This document shows positions 40,991 through 49,007 of a stretch of 64,000 nucleotides of DNA, in pieces. The notes below the pieces were generated by a model. That model saw only the letters and a program-made list of their open reading frames with translations. It made no database searches and was not told the origin of the DNA. Position 1 is the stretch's first letter, and each line of letters starts with the position of its first letter. Source of the stretch: Arthrobacter nitroguajacolicus_D (lineage in GTDB: Bacteria > Actinomycetota > Actinomycetes > Actinomycetales > Micrococcaceae); NCBI RefSeq assembly GCF_031455195.1, contig NZ_JAVDSH010000004.1, positions 248,001-312,000 on the forward strand, read 5' to 3'. The position numbers were made by a program, and so were the translations under genes.

Positions 40991-41842
40991 CTAGACGTCC
41001 CGCTTCTTCAGCAGGACCATGGCCAGAGCCACCGGAACCACAACCCAGGCCCCCAGGACCAAGCCAGCCTGCCATGCTTCAAGCGTTTCAGGGACATGCT
41101 CGACGGCGGTCAGCGGACTGATGGTATTGCCAGGAAGGTACTTGCTGGCCTCTTTGAAGAAGTCACCCGGAATGAGTTGGAAAGCAATTGGAGCCACGAA
41201 GAACAGGCCCACCAGGCTCATGATGCCACCAGCCGAGTTGCGGACGATGGTTCCAAGAGCCATGCCGATAGCGGCTACGGCTGCCACGTAGATGCTGTTG
41301 ACCAGGAGCAGCTTGACGGATTGCGAGCTGCCGAGATCCAGTTTGAGGTCGTAGTTGTTCAGGATGGGCAACGCCACCAGGCCTGCAACATAGGTGGCCA
41401 CAGCTGTCAGGACGAAAGCGCTGACCATCACCACGATGAGTTTGGCCAGGAATGGGGACATGCGCTTGGGGACGGCAGCAAACGTTGACCGTGCCATGCC
41501 CGTGGTGAACTCCGAGCTCATGAGCAGCACACCCAGGGAACCGAGGATCAGCTGCGCGAACACAATGCCCGAGGTGGGTACGGTGACGGCGAGGTCCCCG
41601 CCCTGTGCTGCGATGGCTGCGGCGGCCTGTGGATCCTGCGTGGCCTGCTGAGCAAATTGGCCCGTTCCCCAAGCACCCAATGCCGAGAAGCCAACCATGA
41701 CAACCGCGGTGGAAGCCAAGAGGATCAGGGTGGACATCAGGGTGCGGAACTTGATGAATTCCGAGTTGAGGACGCGGTGGAAGGCCGGTCCCGGACCCAC
41801 GGAGTTGCGGATGGACTTGCGGTCCAAAGTGGTAGTGCTCAT
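40991..41842 (-). CDS. ABC-2 type transporter permease
   Basis: A 283-residue permease with six helices. FHRVLNSEFIKFRTLMSTLI is the typical N-terminus, GIVFAQLILGSLGVLLMSSE and FTTGMARSTFAAVPKRMSPF mark the ABC-2 cytoplasmic turn (Y/F-x-x-G-x-x-R-x-T). It follows its ATPase by 2 bp. The pair exports or senses an antibiotic, peptide or lipid. Confidence 0.9.
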   Translation of the reverse strand: MSTTTLDRKSIRNSVGPGPAFHRVLNSEFIKFRTLMSTLILLASTAVVMVGFSALGAWGTGQFAQQATQDPQAAAAIAAQGGDLAVTVPTSGIVFAQLILGSLGVLLMSSEFTTGMARSTFAAVPKRMSPFLAKLIVVMVSAFVLTAVATYVAGLVALPILNNYDLKLDLGSSQSVKLLLVNSIYVAAVAAIGMALGTIVRNSAGGIMSLVGLFFVAPIAFQLIPGDFFKEASKYLPGNTISPLTAVEHVPETLEAWQAGLVLGAWVVVPVALAMVLLKKRDV

Positions 41843-41844
41843 GT

Positions 41845-42789
41845 CTATTTCCCTCCGGCCTGAGCGGGAACCGAGGCCCCGGTGGTGATGTGCGAGTGGT
41901 ATTCGACCTCGTCCTTGGTCAGTTCCATGTAGGCCTCTTCCAGGCTCGCCTGGAGTGGGGTCAATTCGTAGACCATGACCTGGTTGTCCAAGGCCGCCCG
42001 GGCGATGCCACGGGGATCCAGGCCCGAAACTTCCAGGAGCTCGCGTTCGTGGACTTCGACCGAGACCCCGGTGCCGGCGAGCAGTTGCATGAGCCGTTCC
42101 GGCTGGTCAGTGCGAACGCGCGTCCGTATCTGGCCCTTGCCCGTAATGATGTCGGCGATAGGAGCGTCGGCAATGATCCTGCCGCGGCCGATCACGATCA
42201 GGTGGTCCGCCGTGAGCGCCATTTCGCTCATGAGGTGGCTGGACAGGAAGACTGTGCGTCCCTCCGAGGCCAGGTACTTGACCAGGTTACGGACCCAGAC
42301 CACGCCTTCAGGATCGAGGCCGTTCACCGGCTCATCCAGGATGATGGTCTGCGGGTCGCCCAGCAGCGCGGCGGCAATGCCGAGGCGCTGACCCATTCCG
42401 AGCGAGAAGCCTTTGACTTTCTTCTTGGCAACATCACCCAGACCGGTCATCTCGATGACTTCGCGCACCCGGCTTTTCGGGATGCTGTGCGTCGCGGCCA
42501 TGGCGAGCAGGTGGTTGTAAGCGGTGCGGCTGGTGTGTACTGCCTTGGCGTCCAGGAGGGCGCCGATCTCACGCAGCGGTGCCTTGTGCTCCACGAACGG
42601 CTCGCCGTTCACCGTCACGGAACCCGACGTCGGAGCATCCAATCCCATGATCATGCGCATGGTGGTGGACTTGCCGGCACCGTTCGGGCCCAGGAAGCCC
42701 GTCACCCGTCCGGCTTGGACAGTGAAACTGACACCGCCGACGGCGGTCTTCTCGCCGTAGACCTTGGTCAGGCCTTTTGCTTCGATCAT
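41845..42789 (-). CDS. ABC transporter ATP-binding protein
   Basis: A 314-residue ABC ATPase of the drug-export (BcrA-like) type. Walker A GPNGAGKST, Q-loop, signature FSLGMGQRL, Walker B IILDEPVNGLDPEG and H-loop LSSHLMSEM. A C-terminal extension of about 90 residues (RTRVRTDQPERLMQLLAGTG) fits this branch. GAGGAGGG lies 9 nt before the ATG at 42789. Cotranscribed with the permease and probably the two-component system. Confidence 0.94.
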   Translation of the reverse strand: MIEAKGLTKVYGEKTAVGGVSFTVQAGRVTGFLGPNGAGKSTTMRMIMGLDAPTSGSVTVNGEPFVEHKAPLREIGALLDAKAVHTSRTAYNHLLAMAATHSIPKSRVREVIEMTGLGDVAKKKVKGFSLGMGQRLGIAAALLGDPQTIILDEPVNGLDPEGVVWVRNLVKYLASEGRTVFLSSHLMSEMALTADHLIVIGRGRIIADAPIADIITGKGQIRTRVRTDQPERLMQLLAGTGVSVEVHERELLEVSGLDPRGIARAALDNQVMVYELTPLQASLEEAYMELTKDEVEYHSHITTGASVPAQAGGK

Positions 42790-42940
42790 GGAAGCGTTCC
42801 CTCCTCGGAGCACAACATCTGTGTGCAAGTGAGTTTTGAATGTACTCACCACGCTACTCACGGCGGGAGCGCAAATCGCCTGTCTCAGGGATGATTCAGG
42901 GTCCAGTCAGGGTAGTCCTCGCGGATGACGCCGGATGGGA

Positions 42941-44443
42941 CTATTCGGCCGGCAACGGCGAGTACACGCGAAGTTCCCCCTGTTTCACCCTGAACGTTGC
43001 GCTGCGGACGCCCGGCTTGGGCTCACCGTCAACCGCCAGGACCAACGGCTGGCCGACTGCTTCCACGGTGACCTCGGTGGCTTCGGTGAGGTGGGTGACC
43101 TTTGAAGCAGAGACAGTGCCGGTCACGACCGCCCACAGCAGCCGCGCCCGGGCGAAGGGCTCATCCGCTGTGATCATGCGGAGGTCGAACACTCCGTCAT
43201 CCAGCACCGGCCTGCGGAGCGGGGCATGGTCGCTGGGGTAGAACCTTCCCCGGCCCATGTAGAGGATCCAGAGTTTGTGCTTCACGCCATCCACCAAGAG
43301 GGTGGTGGGCGAATTCACCCCGAAGGTACGCAGCGACGCCACCACACCTGCCAGAGGCTTTCCCATGGCAGGCTGGAGCCGCTCCCTGCGGCGGACAAGG
43401 TTGGGATAGACGCCAACGCTGGCGGTGTTCAACATGGCCAGCTCGGAGGTCTCCGGCATGTCAGGCAGGCCACGCTGGACCACCACATGCCCCAGGTCGA
43501 CGGACGCCGCCAGGCCTTTCGTCACGGCTTCAATGGCGTCATCGATCGAGCTGGTTCCGAGGTCCCGTGCGAAGTGGTTGAGGGTCCCGCCCGGTAGTAC
43601 CAGGAGCGGGAGTGAATGCTCGACGGCGGCAGCGGCCGCAGTGCCCACCGTTCCGTCACCGCCCCAGACACCCAGCGCTACGGTGCCGGGCCGGGTGGCC
43701 GCGGCTTCCATCTCGCCAGCTATGTCCTCACCTTCGGAAATTTCCTGTATATAAGCTTTGGGGAATATTTCCCTTAGGAGTTCTCCCGTTTCAGGGGTGT
43801 ACGAACCGCCCATGACGTTGACCCCGATGCTGAGCCCTTCGCCGTCGTGAATTGCTGGCGCTTCTGCCGGTGTTCGACGGGGAGTCGGTTCGGGAGGCCG
43901 GGCAGGCCACCACTTGCGGGTCGCCCACGCGGCGCCCGCCCCCAAAGCCGAACCCAGCACCACATCGGATGGCCAATGCGCACCCGTATGGACGCGTGAA
44001 TAGGCCACCCCAGCAGCAATCGGCGCCAAGGCAACTCCGATGGCAGGGGAGACGATGCCGACGCCGACAGCAAAGGCCACTGCGGAAGCGGAGTGGCCGG
44101 AGGGCATCGATGAGCTGGTTGGCTGTGGGTTCACGAAACGAAACAGTGGCAAATGCTCAGGAAGCGGGCGTCTCCGGGGGAGTACCCGCTTGAAGATCAC
44201 GTTGGTGACTCCTGAGGCAACGCCCAAGGCCAGCACGCCATGAAGGGCGGCCCTGCGCGGTTTGCCGGGAAACGCTGCCATGACTCCCGCGATTCCGAAC
44301 CACAGCTTGCCCTTGGTGGCCGCCGCGGAGAGCCGCCGGAAGAACACGTCGTGATCGCCTTGGGGTTGTCGGGACACAGCCCCCACCAGGAAGCGGTCCA
44401 ACCGTGCCACCCTTTTGGGGCCTTTGCCCACGAAGCCTCGCAT
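42941..44443 (-). CDS. Bifunctional PAP2 phosphatase / diacylglycerol kinase-type lipid kinase
   Basis: A 500-residue fusion. The N-terminal membrane PAP2 domain (about 1-185) has KRVLPRRRPLP, SMPSGHSASAVAFA and SRVHTGAHWPSDVVLGSALG, the three phosphatase motifs. The C-terminal half (about 205-495) is a DAGK-family kinase with GVWGGDGTVGTAAAAAVEHS and LPGGTLNHFARDLG. The two activities, removing and adding phosphate on lipids, sit in one protein, probably acting on undecaprenyl or glycerolipid phosphates at the inner leaflet. TAGTGT ends 6 nt before the ATG, so the mRNA is probably leaderless. A second PAP2 gene is divergent 61 bp away. Confidence 0.92.
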   Translation of the reverse strand: MRGFVGKGPKRVARLDRFLVGAVSRQPQGDHDVFFRRLSAAATKGKLWFGIAGVMAAFPGKPRRAALHGVLALGVASGVTNVIFKRVLPRRRPLPEHLPLFRFVNPQPTSSSMPSGHSASAVAFAVGVGIVSPAIGVALAPIAAGVAYSRVHTGAHWPSDVVLGSALGAGAAWATRKWWPARPPEPTPRRTPAEAPAIHDGEGLSIGVNVMGGSYTPETGELLREIFPKAYIQEISEGEDIAGEMEAAATRPGTVALGVWGGDGTVGTAAAAAVEHSLPLLVLPGGTLNHFARDLGTSSIDDAIEAVTKGLAASVDLGHVVVQRGLPDMPETSELAMLNTASVGVYPNLVRRRERLQPAMGKPLAGVVASLRTFGVNSPTTLLVDGVKHKLWILYMGRGRFYPSDHAPLRRPVLDDGVFDLRMITADEPFARARLLWAVVTGTVSASKVTHLTEATEVTVEAVGQPLVLAVDGEPKPGVRSATFRVKQGELRVYSPLPAE

Positions 44444-44504
44444 CCCAACACACTAACGCCCGATCAGCCCGAAAGTGCAACACTGCGGTGACTACCATGA
44501 AGGC

Positions 44505-45209
44505 ATGATTCGTGTCCTTCACCTACGGGCGCGGCCAGGCTGGCGAACGGCGCTGGCCGGGGTCCTTCTCTTCACCGCTTTCATCATCCCCGGGGTGATG
44601 CTGCTGGTTGGGCAAGGTGAGCCCGCATTCACCCGGGTGGACACCTGGTGGCAGGCCTTCGTGTTCACGCTTCGCTCGCCGTTTTGGGACGGGCTCAACG
44701 CGTTCCTCAACAGCATCGGGTATGTGGGGATGCTGGTGCTCCACGCGCTGTTGGCCGCTGCGCTCCTTGTGTGGCGCCGACCCGTCACGGCCACCTTCGC
44801 CCTGACCTCGGGAGTGGCTGCGCTGGCACTCACGCAACTGGCCAAGGTAGTTGTGGGCAGGCAGCGCCCGGAGGGAGCCAAGGTCCTGGCTGATACGGGT
44901 TCATACCCTTCCGGGCATGTATCGGCAACCACCGCATTTCTGGTGGTTTTGCTTGTCCTGCTCGGACGATGGTGGGTGACTGTACTGGCCGTGCTCGGCG
45001 TGATCGCCATGATGATCAGCCGGACCTACCTCTCAGCGCACTGGCTCAGCGATGTGTTTGGCGGAGCCTGCCTGGCCTCAGGGGTGGTGTTCCTTCTGTG
45101 GTGGCGGTTCCGCCGTTCATGTATTGCGGAGGATGCCAGGTCCGACGGGAAAGCTATTTGGTCCGCAAGGGCTTTGCGACGCCGGCCAGGAGCAGGGCGA
45201 GCAGAATAG
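44505..45209 (+). CDS. PAP2 superfamily phosphatase
   Basis: A 234-residue membrane phosphatase with six helices. Motif 1 KVVVGRQRPEGAKVLA, motif 2 SYPSGHVSATTAFLV and motif 3 SRTYLSAHWLSDVFGGACLA. It likely dephosphorylates undecaprenyl pyrophosphate or phosphatidate on the outer face. The ATG at 44505 has GAAGGC directly before it. The C-terminus overlaps the convergent MFS gene by about 56 bp; the last 30 or so residues are basic and poorly conserved in character. Confidence 0.9.
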   Translation: MIRVLHLRARPGWRTALAGVLLFTAFIIPGVMLLVGQGEPAFTRVDTWWQAFVFTLRSPFWDGLNAFLNSIGYVGMLVLHALLAAALLVWRRPVTATFALTSGVAALALTQLAKVVVGRQRPEGAKVLADTGSYPSGHVSATTAFLVVLLVLLGRWWVTVLAVLGVIAMMISRTYLSAHWLSDVFGGACLASGVVFLLWWRFRRSCIAEDARSDGKAIWSARALRRRPGAGRAE

Positions 45210-46341
45210 GCGCTCCGATGGCCAGGAGGGCCATGTGGATTCCCGTGTGGTCGCCAAGGTAGCCAAGCAGGGGTGGTCCGGCAAGGAATGCGACATAACC
45301 GATGGTGGACACCACGGAAACACGGGCCGCAGCATGCTTGGGGTCGTCTGCCGCAGCGGACATCCCCATGGGGAAGGCGAGGGCCGCACCAATGCCCCAC
45401 AACGCCGCCCCGACACCTGCCAGGAACACGTTGTCAGCGAAGACGAACAACGCCAGGCCCGCTGCTGCCGCAGCCATGCTTGCGCGGAGGACAGCAACCC
45501 GGCCGAATTTGTCGATCGCCTTCCCGCCCAGGAACCGCATGAGTGTCATCGCCGCAACGAACAGGGCGAAGAGGAGCGCTCCGGTTGATTCAGTAGCTCC
45601 CAGACCGTCCACGGTTGCCTTGGCGATCCAATCGTTGCCGGCACCCTCGGTGAGCGTCGCACCCAGGACCACGACGCCAATGAGCAGCGTCCTGCCATCC
45701 CGCCAAGCCGCGGGTCCCTTCTCAAGGGGAGCGCCGTCGTCGTGCGTTTCCGCGACCTCGTGCGGCAGGAAGAACTTGGGGACCGTCAGCGCCAGGGCGA
45801 CGGCGATGGCAGCGATCACCAGCAGGTGTGCCGGAAGCCCGACACCAAGCTTCGAGAGACCGGCGCCGATCAACGCCCCCACGAACGCGCCGCCGCTGAA
45901 CGCCGCATGGAACTGGGGCATGATGGTGCGCTTGAGCCGGTGTTCAACGTCTGCGCCCTCGATGTTCTGGGCGACATCCCACAGGCCGATTCCAACTCCG
46001 AAGAAGAACAGGGCAATGGCGGTTGCCGGGACTGAGGCGGCCATCAGCGAGAAAGCAATGGCTGCTCCCGCGGCGCCAGCCACGATGCCGGCCACCCGGA
46101 CCGTGTTCGCTGTCCCGATCCTGCCCACCACCCAGCCCGCGGAGGGCAGCGCAAGCAAAGACCCGACGGCGGTGCAGAGCAGCAAGGTGCCCATCTGGCC
46201 CGATGTGAGGCTGAGTGCTTCGGTGACGGCCGGAATGCGGGCGGCCCAGCTGGCAAAAACCAGCCCGTTCATACCGAAGATCAGGAACGTTGCCACCGCC
46301 GCAGCGTTGACGCTTTTGGAGCTTTTGATGCTGGTGGTCAT
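45154..46341 (-). CDS. MFS transporter (YbjJ-like)
   Basis: A 395-residue major facilitator with 12 helices. FLIFGMNGLVFASWAARIPA and GTLLLCTAVGSLLALPSAGW form the first helices; the mid-protein loop carries HEVAETHDDGAPLEKGPAAW. The pattern fits the DHA/FHS-like YbjJ group, which may carry sugars or drugs. Its ATG overlaps the stop of the DeoR-family gene (ATGA), so the regulator and transporter form one operon. Confidence 0.9.
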   Translation of the reverse strand: MTTSIKSSKSVNAAAVATFLIFGMNGLVFASWAARIPAVTEALSLTSGQMGTLLLCTAVGSLLALPSAGWVVGRIGTANTVRVAGIVAGAAGAAIAFSLMAASVPATAIALFFFGVGIGLWDVAQNIEGADVEHRLKRTIMPQFHAAFSGGAFVGALIGAGLSKLGVGLPAHLLVIAAIAVALALTVPKFFLPHEVAETHDDGAPLEKGPAAWRDGRTLLIGVVVLGATLTEGAGNDWIAKATVDGLGATESTGALLFALFVAAMTLMRFLGGKAIDKFGRVAVLRASMAAAAAGLALFVFADNVFLAGVGAALWGIGAALAFPMGMSAAADDPKHAAARVSVVSTIGYVAFLAGPPLLGYLGDHTGIHMALLAIGAPILLALLLAGVAKPLRTK

Positions 46342-47105
46342 GCAATCACAACTTCCACGGAGAGTTTGTTGAGCCGGGCAAGATCTTCGGGGGATGGTTC
46401 AAGGTCTGTCACGATGACGTTCACGGTGTCCATGGCGGCAACCAGGGCCACGGCGCTGGCATTCCATTTGGTACCGGCTGATGCCACAATGACACGCGCC
46501 GCCGACTCCAGGCCGGCCCGCTTCACCGCCGCATCGTCGAGGTCGTGGGCCAGGAGCCCGTCCTTGAGGTTGAGGGCACACGGGGTTACGACGGCGGCGT
46601 CGAACCTCAGCGAGCGGATGTTGGCTTCCGCCATGGGTCCCCGGAAGGATTGCTCACCCCGGACAAGACTTCCGCCGGGGAGGATCAGCTGGGGTGAGCG
46701 GCCATCCTTGACGCGGGTCAGAGCGTCAACACCGTGAAGGGACATGGGCATGACCGTGAGTTCGCGGGTGCTGAGCCTGCGCGCGATTTCCGTGGCAGTA
46801 GAACCACTGTCCAACCACACGTGCTCCCTGTCTTTCAGGAGGGCATCCACTGCTGAGGCGATGCGCATCTTGGCGTCGTGGTCTTCCAGTGCGCGTTGCC
46901 CGTAACCGGGGTTGTCTCCGCGTGCCAGCAAGCTGCGGGCCCCGCCGTGGATACGCTTCAGGACACCGTTGGCGGCGAGGATTTCCAGGTCGCGGCGGAT
47001 CGTGGCGCCCGACGCCCCCGTAGCGTCCACGAGTTCATCGACTGTGGCTTCTTCGCGTGTGCGCAGCAGCTCGCCGATGAGCCGGTGGCGGTCAGCAGTT
47101 CCCAT
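46338..47105 (-). CDS. DeoR/GlpR-family transcriptional regulator
   Basis: A 255-residue repressor. HTH region RHRLIGELLRTREEATVDEL with ATGASGATIRRDLEILAANG and the DeoR signature GVLKRIHGGA. The C-terminal DeoR sensor domain has WLDSGSTATEIARRL and VIVTDLE; such domains bind sugar phosphates. TACGGT ends 6 nt before the ATG, indicating a leaderless mRNA. Direct repeats upstream (47134-47154) are candidate autoregulatory sites. Confidence 0.93.
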   Translation of the reverse strand: MGTADRHRLIGELLRTREEATVDELVDATGASGATIRRDLEILAANGVLKRIHGGARSLLARGDNPGYGQRALEDHDAKMRIASAVDALLKDREHVWLDSGSTATEIARRLSTRELTVMPMSLHGVDALTRVKDGRSPQLILPGGSLVRGEQSFRGPMAEANIRSLRFDAAVVTPCALNLKDGLLAHDLDDAAVKRAGLESAARVIVASAGTKWNASAVALVAAMDTVNVIVTDLEPSPEDLARLNKLSVEVVIA

Positions 47106-47133
47106 GGTTCAACCGTACCAAGCTGTGAGCATT

Positions 47134-47154
47134 TGATCATCCCCAGTGATCATC
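47134..47154. promoter_or_regulatory. Candidate DeoR operator (direct repeats)
   Basis: TGATCATC occurs at 47134-47141 and 47147-47154 with 13-bp period, 29 bp upstream of the DeoR start. DeoR-family proteins commonly bind repeated short sites of this kind. Confidence 0.5.
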
Positions 47155-47191
47155 TGCGCACAAACGCTCCATCACATCCCACCCCTTAAAA

Positions 47192-47226
47192 CCGAACGCT
47201 CCTGCAGCTGCTGCAGGAGCGTTCGG
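47192..47226 (-). terminator. Intrinsic terminator of the ABC-F gene
   Basis: A perfect 16-bp stem (CCGAACGCTCCTGCAG and its complement) with a 3-nt loop, followed on the minus strand by TTTTAAGG. Confidence 0.88.
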
Positions 47227-47259
47227 GTGAAGGGGGCGGGATGTGAGAGAGCGTCCGGG

Positions 47260-48942
47260 TTAGCGGGCGCGCTCCACGCGCTTCTCGTCCCACACGGGTT
47301 CCTCGGACTCGTAGACCTTGCCGTCGGAACCAAAAATGAGGAAGCGGTCGAAGGACTTGGCGAACCAGCGGTCGTGCGTGACTGCGAGGACCGTTCCTTC
47401 GAAAGCATCGATGGCCCGCTCCAAGGCTTCACCGGAATGCAGGTCCAGGTTGTCCGTAGGCTCGTCAAGCAGCAGGAGCGTGGCGCCGGAGAGCTGCAGC
47501 AGCAGAATCTGGAAACGTGCTTGCTGGCCACCGGAGAGCGACTCGTACTTCTGCTCGGACTGGCCGGCCAGCCCGTAGGAGTCCAAGGCTCCGGCAGCTG
47601 CCTCACGTGGAAGTCCGCTTCGGTGTTCGTCGCCGCGGTGCAGGATCTCCAACAAGGTCCGGCCCAGGAGGTCGGGCCGGACATGGGTCTGCGCAAAGAA
47701 ACCGGGGCGGATTCGGGCGCCAAGCTTCACCACGCCCTCGTGCGGGACCTCAGCGATGACGACGTCGGACACTGGCAGGTGCTCCCGCTCCGGATCCGTG
47801 CCCCCGGTGGCGAGCAGGCGGAGGAAGTGGCTCTTGCCCGAACCATTGGAGCCCAGGACACCCACACGGTCTCCGAACCAGATCTCCGTGGAGAACGGCT
47901 TCATCAGCCCGGTCAGCTCAAGCTTCTCTGCAACAACGGCGCGCTTGGCGGTGCGGCCACCCTTGAGGCGCATTTTCACGTTCTGCTCGATCGGCAACGC
48001 CTCGGGCGGACCAGCCTCGAGGAACTTGGCGAGGCGGGTCTGCGCCGCCTGGTACCTGTTGGCCATGTCAGAGCGGAAGGCAGCCTTGTTTTTGTACATA
48101 TTGACGAGTTCCTTGAGCTTGATGTGCTCCTCGTCCCAACGCTTTCGCAGTTCCTCGAAGCGCGCGTTGCGGTCAGCGCGGGCCTCGACATAGGAGCCGA
48201 AACCACCACCGTGGATCCAGGCACCCGCACCGTTGATGCCCGGTTCAAGTGTGACGATGCGCCCGGCGGCGTTGTTGAGCAGCTCACGGTCGTGGCTGAT
48301 GAACAGCACGGTCTTCTTGGACTCATTGAGCTTGCTTTCCAACCAACGCTTCCCGGGCACGTCCAGGTAGTTGTCGGGCTCATCGAGGAGCAGCAGTTCA
48401 TCGGGCCCGGCAAAGAGCGCTTCAAGCACAAGGCGCTTCTGCTCGCCGCCAGACAGGGTGGAGGCACGCCGGAACTGGGCTTTGTCGAAGGAAATCCCCA
48501 GCGCCGCCATGCAGACTTCGTCCCAGACGGTCTCCACGTCGTATCCGCCTGCGTCGCCCCAGTCAACGATCGCTTGGGCGTACTTCATCTGGGTGGGCTC
48601 GTCGTCGTGCTCCATCATGGCGAGCTCGGCTTCCTCCACCGCCTTGGCCGCGGCAGCGAGGCCTGCCTGCGCGGTGGAGACCAGGAGGTCGCGGACCGTG
48701 GATTCGTCGCGGACCTGGCCCACGAACTGGCGCATGATGCCCATGTTCCCGGACCTGCCCACGGCGCCCTCATCGGGCGTGAGGTCTCCGGAAATGATCT
48801 TGAACAGCGTGGTCTTGCCCGTTCCGTTGGGTCCGATCAGCGCTGTCTTGGTGCCATCGGGAACCTTGAAGGTCACCCCGTTGAGCAGCTGGGTGCCGTC
48901 GGAGAGGAAGTAGTCGATGCCGGAAACGTCAATATGGGCCAC
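47260..48942 (-). CDS. ABC-F family ATPase (ribosome-associated)
   Basis: A 560-residue protein with two ABC domains and no membrane part. First domain: Walker A GPNGTGKTT, signature LSGGEQKRL, Walker B LLLLDEPDNYLD. Second: GSNGSGKSH, LSGGQQARF and LLLLDEPTDNLD. The linker between them (about 235-330) is charged and helical, as expected for ABC-F factors that enter the ribosomal E-site. The second Walker A has His in place of Thr (GKSH), unusual and possibly relevant to activity. The start is a GTG at 48942 with GGGAGGA 7 nt upstream. Confidence 0.93.
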   Translation of the reverse strand: MAHIDVSGIDYFLSDGTQLLNGVTFKVPDGTKTALIGPNGTGKTTLFKIISGDLTPDEGAVGRSGNMGIMRQFVGQVRDESTVRDLLVSTAQAGLAAAAKAVEEAELAMMEHDDEPTQMKYAQAIVDWGDAGGYDVETVWDEVCMAALGISFDKAQFRRASTLSGGEQKRLVLEALFAGPDELLLLDEPDNYLDVPGKRWLESKLNESKKTVLFISHDRELLNNAAGRIVTLEPGINGAGAWIHGGGFGSYVEARADRNARFEELRKRWDEEHIKLKELVNMYKNKAAFRSDMANRYQAAQTRLAKFLEAGPPEALPIEQNVKMRLKGGRTAKRAVVAEKLELTGLMKPFSTEIWFGDRVGVLGSNGSGKSHFLRLLATGGTDPEREHLPVSDVVIAEVPHEGVVKLGARIRPGFFAQTHVRPDLLGRTLLEILHRGDEHRSGLPREAAAGALDSYGLAGQSEQKYESLSGGQQARFQILLLQLSGATLLLLDEPTDNLDLHSGEALERAIDAFEGTVLAVTHDRWFAKSFDRFLIFGSDGKVYESEEPVWDEKRVERAR

Positions 48943-48971
48943 GTTTCAATCCTCCCACGGCACGGTATTAA

Positions 48972-48998
48972 CGCTCGACGGCGGCCTGCCGCCGAGCG
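48972..48998 (-). terminator. Possible terminator after the PBP gene
   Basis: CGCT and CGGCG pair with CGCCG and AGCG, with a 3-nt bulge and a 6-nt loop, 10 bp past the PBP stop. There is no T-run, so this is weak. Confidence 0.3.
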
Positions 48999-49007
48999 TC
49001 CGCCGGG

